Positions 14,000 through 20,455 of a stretch of 20,455 nucleotides of DNA are shown here, piece after piece; the stretch's first letter is position 1, and every line of letters begins with the position of its first letter. The notes below the pieces were generated by a model that saw nothing but the letters and a program-made list of their open reading frames with translations, searched no databases and had not been told where the DNA came from. A program made the translations under genes and the position numbers. Source of the DNA: a virus; the IMG/VR virus record IMGVR_UViG_3300026116_000110, positions 1 through 20,455 of that record. The stretch is one strand, 5' to 3'.

Positions 14000-15489
14000 T
14001 GGGCAGTCCTGACTTCGGCCTTCTCGGCAACATCGCGCAGAACACCAACGGCTATGACACGGTGCAACGCGCCCTGTTCAACAGCCAGAGCCAGCAGCAG
14101 AACCAGAACGTCCTGGACCAGCAGGCGCGGGACAATCAGGCGCGGGTGATCCAGGGGCAGATCGTCGCTAATCCCAAGGCGGATGACGCGACGTTCGAAG
14201 GTATGATCGGCCAGCTTGCCGCGCTTAATCCGCAGGCAGCGGCGGAAATGCGTAATGCTCGGATAGCGGCGCAGAAGCAGCAAGAATTGAACAACGACTT
14301 CGGCGCGGTCGCACAGGCGCCCACGGCCCGCAACGTCGCCACCTTCATGATGAAGTATCCCCAATTGCACGAGGGTTTTTCGAAGGCTTGGGATGTCATG
14401 TCCCAAGGCGAGCGGGAAACCGGGATCAAGACCGCCGCCGATGTAAAGGGCCTGCTTGATAGCGGCAACCCGCAAGGGGCAATTCAACTTCTCCAGGCAC
14501 GCATGGATGCTGATCGGGCTGCTGGCGTCGATGTCAGTTCTTACCCGCAACTAATCCAGTCGATCCGCGACAATCCTGATCAGGCGAAGGTGTGGGCCAA
14601 TATCGCGCTTGCGGCGGGTATGGGACCGGACAAGTTCGCTGATGCCTATGGCAAGATCGGTGAGGAAGGCCGAGCGAACGAAAAGCAGCCCTTCGTCGTC
14701 CAGCAGGCCGCTGCCGATGCGGCTAAGGCGCAGACAGATGCGGCTTATGCCCCACAGATGGCGGAGGCGAGCCTTGCCAAAACCCGCGAGGATATCCGCG
14801 CCAGCGTCGATAACAGCAAGCTCAACTGGTCGAAACTGAGCCTCGATCAGGACAAGCTTGCGACGGACACCCAATTGAGGCTGGAGCAGATGCACCAGCA
14901 GGCCGGGCAACTCGACGGCACGGCCAATCAGGCGATCAACAGCGCGGTTATCTCGTCGCAGACCAATCAGGCATTGGCGGATCGGGCTAAGGGCCTCGCT
15001 GACCAGTTCGCGGCTACCGACATGTCGTCAGGCTGGATGGCGACGGCCAGTAGCGCGTGGAAGGGCGCCTACGGCTCGCAAGATCCCGTGTCCGGTCTGC
15101 GCCAATCCTATCAGTCTCTGATCAACAGTCAGGCGGTCAAGAACCTCCCTCCCGGCCCAGCATCGGACAAGGATATCGCCCTCGCCAAGCAGGGATTCCC
15201 GCCTGCCAATGCAAGCAAGGAATATATCGTATCCTTCCTGCGCGGAATGGCGAAGATGCAGACGGCGGCGGCGGAAGCGGATGACCGACGCGCCAACTGG
15301 ATCGCGGCCAACAAGAGCCTCGCCCCTGCCCGTCAGGATATCACGGTAGGCGGCGTTCTAATTCCTGCGGGAACGACCTTCCGCGAGTTCAACCAGAATG
15401 TGACCAAGCGCGGCACGGCGAATGAGCCTGCGCCGTGGATGGATGCGATCCTGAAAAAATACGGGGGGCCTCTCAAAGGCAACCGCTGA
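13999..15489 (+). CDS. DNA ejection protein, P22 gp20-like by position
   Basis: A 496-residue protein, close to P22 gp20 (471), coupled at both ends by TGATG overlaps (13997-14001 and 15487-15491). It is almost wholly helical and Gln/Ala/Asp-rich: long Gln-rich N-terminal helices, M-M-K-Y-P-Q-L-H-E-G-F near 115, and a helical middle with coiled-coil character (about 230-310). The C-terminal segment has N-L-P-P-G-P-A-S-D-K-D-I-A-L, then Y-I-V-S-F-L-R-G-M-A-K, a motif I recognise from internal or structural proteins of many podophages and from some siphophages. The protein ends with a beta/loop part (I-P-A-G-T-T-F-R-E-F). No transmembrane segment. Ejection role is inferred from order and the family motif, not from clear identity to P22 gp20. 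Confidence 0.78.
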   Translation: MGSPDFGLLGNIAQNTNGYDTVQRALFNSQSQQQNQNVLDQQARDNQARVIQGQIVANPKADDATFEGMIGQLAALNPQAAAEMRNARIAAQKQQELNNDFGAVAQAPTARNVATFMMKYPQLHEGFSKAWDVMSQGERETGIKTAADVKGLLDSGNPQGAIQLLQARMDADRAAGVDVSSYPQLIQSIRDNPDQAKVWANIALAAGMGPDKFADAYGKIGEEGRANEKQPFVVQQAAADAAKAQTDAAYAPQMAEASLAKTREDIRASVDNSKLNWSKLSLDQDKLATDTQLRLEQMHQQAGQLDGTANQAINSAVISSQTNQALADRAKGLADQFAATDMSSGWMATASSAWKGAYGSQDPVSGLRQSYQSLINSQAVKNLPPGPASDKDIALAKQGFPPANASKEYIVSFLRGMAKMQTAAAEADDRRANWIAANKSLAPARQDITVGGVLIPAGTTFREFNQNVTKRGTANEPAPWMDAILKKYGGPLKGNR

Positions 15490-18400
15490 TGGCGCTAGAC
15501 CCTTCCATCGTCAATTTCTTCATTCGGAAAGGCTATCCGAGTGCGCAGGCCCGTGGGATCGCGGCTGGCATCGACGCGGAAGCAGCCAATGATCATACCG
15601 CTCGCAATTCGTCTGGCGGCGGAGATGGTGCGCTAGGTCTGGGGCAATGGCGTGGGGCAAGGCAGAAGGCCCTGATCGGTCGCTATGGGCCAAATCCGAC
15701 CAAGGTCCAGCAGCTTGAGTTTCTGCATTGGGAATTGCAAGGTGGCGATCATGGTGGGAAGCGAGTGCTGGCCCAGACAAGCGCAGCTGCAACACTAAAA
15801 TCTTACATCAGTGATTTCATGCGTCCAGCGCAAGGGGCTGAGACGCGGGGGGACAACCAGCGCGGTCGTAATGCGCTTGGCTTGAAAGGAGGTGATCCTG
15901 CATCTGCCGGTGGCGGGTCAACCTATGATCGGGTAACGGCCCGCCAACGCGCCGCTCAGGGGCCATCGCTCGCCCAGGTTTACGCGGCCTATCGCAACAC
16001 TGGCAAGCCTGGTGGCATGACCCCGCAGGAAGCCGCGCAATATGAGCAAGGCGTCCTGTCCGGTCAGATCGTGCTTCCTCGCGGCGGCCAGATCAGGGCA
16101 AAGCCACCCGTTCCCTTGCTGCCCGCTTCTGTGGTGCAGGCTTATAATTCCCACCAGATGGATGATGACCCCGACGCGCGGGCAGAAATCGAGCGTGCAC
16201 TGAAGGCGGGGGAATATGCCCTGCCGCGTGGGATGAAGTTGCAGGCGCCTCAGGCTCGCGGGTTCGGCGAGAGGTTTGGTATGGGCGTCCGCAATGTCAT
16301 CGAAGGAGCAGGTGGCCTTGTCGATCTGGCCGCCGCCCCGGTTAACACGGCGATCAACATGGCGACGGGCACAAACCTGTCGGCCCAACCCTTCCGCGAT
16401 GCTGGATCAGCCCTGTCGGATACGCTCGGCCTCGCAAAGCCGGAAAGCAACACGGAAAAGTTGATTGGGGCTGGCGTCGAAGGCGGCGTGCAGGGCCTTA
16501 TGACAGCGGGCGCTGGTCTTCCTCTGGCTGGCGCATCGGGAACGGCGGGCGTCGTTGGTCGTGCGCTCACATCTTCCCCGCTATTGGACACAGTTTCCGG
16601 CGCGACTGCCGGATTGGCTCAGAAATCTGCCGAACAGGACGGTGCGGGTCCGGTTGGGCAGGTTGTGGCGGGACTAGTTGGGGGCTTGTCCCCCGCTGGT
16701 CTCGCCGCATCAGCAGAACGCATCGCATCTCGCATCCGTGCGCCCAGGGATTTGCCCGCCGTGGTGGCAGAAACGCCCCGCGCAGCAGTGATTGACGACG
16801 CGGGCAACCTCACCCCTCATGGGCAGGAAATCGCGGCCCGTCATGGCGTCAGCCCTGAAGAGGTGGTCGCAGCCTATGAGGCCCCACCCAACGTGCGGCC
16901 GGCTAACGATCAGATGGCGCCTGCGGTGGCGCGGGAAGCGACGAACGACCTTCCGGTGCAGGCTGTCGAGGAAGCGGCCCCTGTGCGTCAAACGGGGGAA
17001 CAGCCTGCGGCGGCACGCGAACCGGAAGCGCCGCAAGTCCCCAACATGCCAGAGGATCAGTCGCCCGATCTCCCTTCCTCCGCTCTCGCGCGGGTGCAGG
17101 CTGGCAAGGAGTTCGGCGTCGATTATTCGCGCGGGCAGGCGACCAAGAGCTTCGACGTGCAGGACGCGGAAAGCCGCCTTCGCAACAGCAATGGCCCGCA
17201 GGCTGAAGAGATGCGGCAATTCGTCGCCCGCCAGCAGGACCAGGTCAAGCAGGCGTCAGAACAGTTCCGCTCCGCCTTTGGTGACGCAAGCGCAACGCCG
17301 GAAGTGCGCGGCGAACAGGTGCAGGAAGCGATCCGCGAATTGCGCGATCTCGGCCAGAAGGGCGTGAACGAGCTTTACAAACAGGCCCGCGAACTGGGCG
17401 CGCCTGTCGATGTCGACGCGCAGCCGATCCGCAATGCTTTTGAGCGGGTGATGGTGGAAGCCGACATTCCCGATAGCGTCAAGTCTGTCATCAAGCAGGA
17501 AGCGGCCCGTTACGGGATCATCGGCAAGCCCGAGGTGGTCGACAAGGCAACCGGCGCCGTCACATCGGAGGCTGGAATCACTACCGTCAAGCTGGATGAT
17601 GGCGAGCGGGTCAAGTTCTATGGGCCGCCTGAAAAGCTGCGCCTCGACAATACGGACAAGTTCCGCACGATCGTGTCGAAGCAATATCCGAATGACGGTC
17701 CTTTGAAGCTTTCCCAGGTGCTGAAAAAGGCGATCGATGACGCGGTGGAGGAAACAGCTACCCGCGTTGCGAGCGAAGGCAATCCGACCGTTTCCGCCAA
17801 GCTCAAGGAAGCGCGGCAGGCGGTCCAGACACAGAAGCAGACCTTCAACGCCAAGGATATTATTCAGTCCATCGCGGATTGGAAGCGCGGTGCCGAGAAT
17901 GTGACCGGCGCGCTCAAGCCAGAACAGGTGATGCAGCGGGCGCTATCCTCGACCTCCGACCTCAAGCGGATGAAGGCAGTTCTGCTGTCCAAGCCCACGG
18001 TCAAGAGCAAGGCAGCATGGCAGGCGATCCAGGCGCATGGGTTAGCCACCGTCTTTGAAAAGGCTGTCACGCGTAACACGAACACAGCAGGCGAGATCGC
18101 CGAAACCATCTCGGGCGCCAAGCTGAGAGCAGCAATCGAATCTTTCGGCACCGACAAGCTTCGATTGCTGCTCGACGGCGATGATTTCAATCGCCTCATG
18201 AAGCTGCGCCGGGTGATCGAGGATGTTACGGTCCCGATCAGCGGCACGACCAATCCAAGCGGGTCGGGCAATCTCCTGATGCGCTTGGTCAAGGATGTCG
18301 ACAATCAGGTGACGGCGGCATTCAGCGCGGCGGGCTTCGCGGCTGGTGGACCTGTTGGCGCAGCCATCGCCGGGGGCGCGGCACGCATGGTTTCTCCCGC

Positions 18401-18641
18401 CGTCAAGGAAGTTAGGCAAGCCGCCAAGGCAACGGAAACCCTCAAGAATGCGGCGGAATATACCGCTGAGCAGGCCGCCAAGGATGACACGCACGGGACC
18501 GCACCCCGCAGCATCGCCGGATCGGTGGCCGACAAGGCGAAGGCGGGCGCGAGCAAGTCCGTAAGCGCCTTCATTGAAACCTACCGATCGCCGCGCATCC
18601 TTGCGCCGATCCTTGCCAGTGCGGGGGCACAAGACGAATGA
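15489..18641 (+). CDS. Large DNA-ejection protein with N-terminal lysozyme/transglycosylase-like domain (gp16 position)
   Basis: At 1050 residues this is far larger than P22 gp16 (609). Residues 1-120 resemble phage tail-lysozyme domains: I-A-A-G-I-D-A-E-A with candidate catalytic Glu31, then G-A-L-G-L-G-Q-W-R-G-A-R, the usual G-x-x-Q-W-x-x-x-R signature, so it may open the peptidoglycan. Residues 160-255 contain two copies of a module V-x-x-A-Y ... E-x-x-L-x-x-G-x-x-x-L-P-R-G. Residues 258-418 are a glycine/alanine-rich amphipathic, membrane-active-looking stretch. From about 540 comes V-D-Y-S-R-G-Q-A-T-K-S and helical coiled-coil sequence, and near 920-980 a second G-G-P-V-G-A-A-I-A-G-G segment. 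ATG 15489 is chosen over the upstream frame opening at 15435 because of the TGATG overlap. Likely ejected to breach wall and inner membrane. Confidence 0.82.
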   Translation: MALDPSIVNFFIRKGYPSAQARGIAAGIDAEAANDHTARNSSGGGDGALGLGQWRGARQKALIGRYGPNPTKVQQLEFLHWELQGGDHGGKRVLAQTSAAATLKSYISDFMRPAQGAETRGDNQRGRNALGLKGGDPASAGGGSTYDRVTARQRAAQGPSLAQVYAAYRNTGKPGGMTPQEAAQYEQGVLSGQIVLPRGGQIRAKPPVPLLPASVVQAYNSHQMDDDPDARAEIERALKAGEYALPRGMKLQAPQARGFGERFGMGVRNVIEGAGGLVDLAAAPVNTAINMATGTNLSAQPFRDAGSALSDTLGLAKPESNTEKLIGAGVEGGVQGLMTAGAGLPLAGASGTAGVVGRALTSSPLLDTVSGATAGLAQKSAEQDGAGPVGQVVAGLVGGLSPAGLAASAERIASRIRAPRDLPAVVAETPRAAVIDDAGNLTPHGQEIAARHGVSPEEVVAAYEAPPNVRPANDQMAPAVAREATNDLPVQAVEEAAPVRQTGEQPAAAREPEAPQVPNMPEDQSPDLPSSALARVQAGKEFGVDYSRGQATKSFDVQDAESRLRNSNGPQAEEMRQFVARQQDQVKQASEQFRSAFGDASATPEVRGEQVQEAIRELRDLGQKGVNELYKQARELGAPVDVDAQPIRNAFERVMVEADIPDSVKSVIKQEAARYGIIGKPEVVDKATGAVTSEAGITTVKLDDGERVKFYGPPEKLRLDNTDKFRTIVSKQYPNDGPLKLSQVLKKAIDDAVEETATRVASEGNPTVSAKLKEARQAVQTQKQTFNAKDIIQSIADWKRGAENVTGALKPEQVMQRALSSTSDLKRMKAVLLSKPTVKSKAAWQAIQAHGLATVFEKAVTRNTNTAGEIAETISGAKLRAAIESFGTDKLRLLLDGDDFNRLMKLRRVIEDVTVPISGTTNPSGSGNLLMRLVKDVDNQVTAAFSAAGFAAGGPVGAAIAGGAARMVSPAVKEVRQAAKATETLKNAAEYTAEQAAKDDTHGTAPRSIAGSVADKAKAGASKSVSAFIETYRSPRILAPILASAGAQDE

Positions 18642-20311
18642 CGAATATCCAGTATCAGCGAGGTTTCTACGCTGACCTGAGTGGTGACCCGCTCGATAGC
18701 GGAAGCCTGTATCTCGGGGTCGCCAACCAGGACCCCCAAACGCACCCGATCAGCGCTTTTTGGGATAGCGCCCTCAGCGTCCCGGCTGCCCAGCCTCTCA
18801 CCATTTCATCGGGCTATGTCGTCAATAACGGCGTCCGGTCTGCTGTCTATGTGTCGCCCGCAACCTATTCTTTGCGCGTTTTGAACAGGGCAGGAACCCA
18901 GGTCGATTACATCGCTGAGGCCAATGACGAAGCGGCGGCTAATGATGCAGCAATCCGAAGCGATCTTGCATCCACATCTTCTGCAAAAGGCGCAGGACTT
19001 TCCGGCTTTTCTCAATCGGCCGTCTACGCCACCAAGACGGTCGGCAGCAAGATCGGGCAGACGGTTTCTCCGCTCGATGACCCCTATAATGCTGCTGGTG
19101 ATGCCTCGACTGATGATCTGAATGCCATCAATTCGGCCATTGCCGCAGCTGCAAACAAGGGTGAGGTCAATCTCGCCGGGGCAACCTATCGGGTCAGCGC
19201 TTCCCCAACCAATAACCGTGGCGTCCAACTGACCAACGGCAATGTCGTTATCGGAACTGGTTCAGCGGCCTATGCGGTGAACAGTTACACGCGGGGCTTC
19301 GACTTCGTTCATGGTCGGGGCAATCACTACGCGCTCAAAAATGCGATCAACACTGCTGGTACGAGTTGGAATGCCTATTTCTATGGTGACAGCACCGTTG
19401 CAACCACGGGCAACGGCGGCATACCGGGTGGTTCCTACACGCCGGATGTTCTTCTTGCCCAGCATATGCGGGAGCATGGGGTCCGCAATGTCGGCACATT
19501 CACCAATCGGGCCGTAGGCGGGACGAACTGGTCCAACGCAAATCCCGTTCCCGATCTCGGCGCCAATACAAAGCTGCTCGTATTCAAATATGCGGTCAAT
19601 CACGTTTCCGGTCAGGATATCGATGCCGAGATTTCTGCAATGCGGACGGTTCTTGCCGCTGTCCGTGCGGCATCCAACGGTTCATGGGATAAAGTTACGA
19701 TCCTGCTCGTCGGGCCGAACTCGACGCACGATACCGCAGGCGGGCGAACGTCTCTCTGGTATGAAAAACTGCGCAATGCCTATGTGCAGGCAGCGTGGGA
19801 TTATGGCTGTGTCTACGTCGATCTATATGGTCTGTTCCCGGATTCCACGCGATGGGCGGGATATTATGCCGATACGCCCGCCGTTCATGTCCAGTCCTTG
19901 TTGTTGCAGGAGATGTGGGCTTATGTTGGGAATGCCGTCCTTCCTTCTGGTGGATTGCAAATCTCGACCGGTTCTCGGTGGGTGCCGCTCTCTTTCCAGA
20001 ATAGCTGGGCGTCCTATGATAACGGTTTCAAGCCGCTCCAGGTTTCACTGAAGGAGGACGGTCGGGTTTTTCTCGTGGGAGGAACCGCGCCTCCGGGTGG
20101 AACGATCACCGCCAGTCAGGTTATCGCGTCCCTCCCGAACACCAATTATTATTCGAACAGATCCGTGCTTCTGACTGGCTGGACGTTCGATGGCACAAAC
20201 TATGCCACGCTTCCATGCGGGACCGATACGGGCGGGACTATCTATGCGCGCAAGGCCGCAACTGGGATCACTGCTTTGCTGTTCGACAGCGAATCCTGGC
20301 AAACGTGGTGA
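18638..20311 (+). CDS. Tailspike with P22 head-binding domain and SGNH-hydrolase domain
   Basis: A 557-residue receptor-binding spike. Residues 1-100 match the P22 tailspike head-binding domain: G-S-L-Y-L-G-V-A-N-Q-D-P-Q-T-H-P-I, P-A-A-Q-P-L-T-I-S-S-G-Y-V-V-N-N-G and A-G-T-Q-V-D-Y-I-A, the last nearly identical to P22. Residues about 147-215 look like the opening of a pectate-lyase-type beta helix (A-G-D-A-S-T-D-D, A-T-Y-R-V) but no helix follows. Instead residues 245-435 fit an SGNH hydrolase: G-D-S at 250-252 with nucleophile Ser252, G294 in A-V-G-G-T-N, N321 in A-V-N-H, and D412/H417 (spacing longer than the usual D-x-x-H). The rest is a beta C-terminal domain. Likely a sugar O-deacylase on capsule or LPS. 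ATG 18638 overlaps the upstream stop (ATGA). Confidence 0.88.
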   Translation: MTNIQYQRGFYADLSGDPLDSGSLYLGVANQDPQTHPISAFWDSALSVPAAQPLTISSGYVVNNGVRSAVYVSPATYSLRVLNRAGTQVDYIAEANDEAAANDAAIRSDLASTSSAKGAGLSGFSQSAVYATKTVGSKIGQTVSPLDDPYNAAGDASTDDLNAINSAIAAAANKGEVNLAGATYRVSASPTNNRGVQLTNGNVVIGTGSAAYAVNSYTRGFDFVHGRGNHYALKNAINTAGTSWNAYFYGDSTVATTGNGGIPGGSYTPDVLLAQHMREHGVRNVGTFTNRAVGGTNWSNANPVPDLGANTKLLVFKYAVNHVSGQDIDAEISAMRTVLAAVRAASNGSWDKVTILLVGPNSTHDTAGGRTSLWYEKLRNAYVQAAWDYGCVYVDLYGLFPDSTRWAGYYADTPAVHVQSLLLQEMWAYVGNAVLPSGGLQISTGSRWVPLSFQNSWASYDNGFKPLQVSLKEDGRVFLVGGTAPPGGTITASQVIASLPNTNYYSNRSVLLTGWTFDGTNYATLPCGTDTGGTIYARKAATGITALLFDSESWQTW

Positions 20312-20351
20312 TGTTCGCGATCTTCGAAGCTAAGGCGAAAACGTCAAGGGT

Positions 20352-20363
20352 CGGGACAACCCG
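20352..20363 (+). promoter_or_regulatory. Small hairpin before the terminal partial gene
   Basis: CGGG (20352-20355) pairs with CCCG (20360-20363) around ACAA, extendable by one T-G wobble. It lies 3 bases before the candidate start at 20367. No T-run follows. It may be incidental. Confidence 0.3.
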
Positions 20364-20366
20364 GAA

Positions 20367-20455
20367 ATGATGAACATGGAAACAGCGGGGTCGCGTGTGG
20401 ATGGAATAGATTGGTTGGGCGCGAGCGGGGGGCAACTCGCTATCGCGTTCGGCGC
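20367..20455 (+). CDS. Partial gene running off the window end, unidentified
   Basis: A frame from ATG 20367 stays open to the last base (29 codons plus two bases). It begins M-M-N-M-E-T-A-G and runs into D-W-L-G-A-S-G-G-Q-L-A-I-A-F-G, which is turning hydrophobic. The start overlaps the stop of a 19-codon frame (20311-20370) that itself overlaps the tailspike stop. The ATGs at 20370 (other frame) and 20376 (in frame) are alternatives. Podophage tailspike genes are often followed by lysis genes, so a small membrane protein such as a holin is possible, but too little is visible to say. Start choice and reality are uncertain. Confidence 0.4.
   Translation, partial: MMNMETAGSRVDGIDWLGASGGQLAIAFG

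Noticed and set aside
13624-14550. A 308-codon minus-strand frame
   Set aside because: Opposite two well-placed ejection-protein genes, spans their junction, and has no ribosome site or domain pattern.
1-20455. CRISPR array, tRNA, integrase, att site or insertion sequence
   Set aside because: No regularly spaced direct repeats, no cloverleaf, and no recombinase or transposase motifs were seen in any frame.

Overview
The window is a contiguous block of virion-structure genes from a tailed phage or prophage of the P22/Sf6 type (short-tailed podophage with P22-like portal, coat, tail-accessory and ejection proteins). All genes read on the + strand. The high-GC codon usage and general protein style suggest an alphaproteobacterial host, most plausibly a sphingomonad; that host call is inference from memory, not a search. 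There is no integrase, repressor, replication gene, tRNA or att site here, so free phage and prophage cannot be told apart.

Layout: 1-428 two small unknown genes; 425-2075 DNA packaging (Sf6-like small terminase, large terminase); 2140-6454 procapsid (P22-like portal, acidic scaffold, P22-fold coat with an insertion domain); 6470-9061 an accessory head block (putative decoration protein, two small unknown or structural proteins, and a NodB-like polysaccharide-deacetylase-related protein with altered metal ligands); 9063-12636 tail machine (Ig-like/gp4-like fusion, gp10-like stabilisation protein, fibre protein in the place where P22 encodes its tail needle); 12714-18641 internal/ejection proteins (gp14-like, gp7-like, gp20-like, and a 1050-residue protein with an N-terminal peptidoglycan-hydrolase-like domain); 18638-20311 a tailspike with a P22 head-binding domain and an SGNH-hydrolase body; then the start of another gene runs off the end.

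Most genes are joined by ATGA, TGATG or TAATG stop/start overlaps, so the block looks like one translationally coupled operon. The exceptions are informative. The three longest spacers (2076-2139, 5059-5191, 12637-12713) each carry the same GGTAT-N4-ATACC inverted repeat followed by further hairpins. In two of them a hairpin ends 1-2 bases before a TTG start and covers or loops the ribosome-binding site. A fourth gap (7064-7110) holds a GC-rich hairpin closed by a UUCG tetraloop. These look like control points that set protein ratios inside a single transcript.

The most unusual proteins are the NodB-like protein embedded among head genes and the SGNH-type tailspike: together they suggest a virion equipped to remove acyl groups from, or at least bind, an acylated host polysaccharide.
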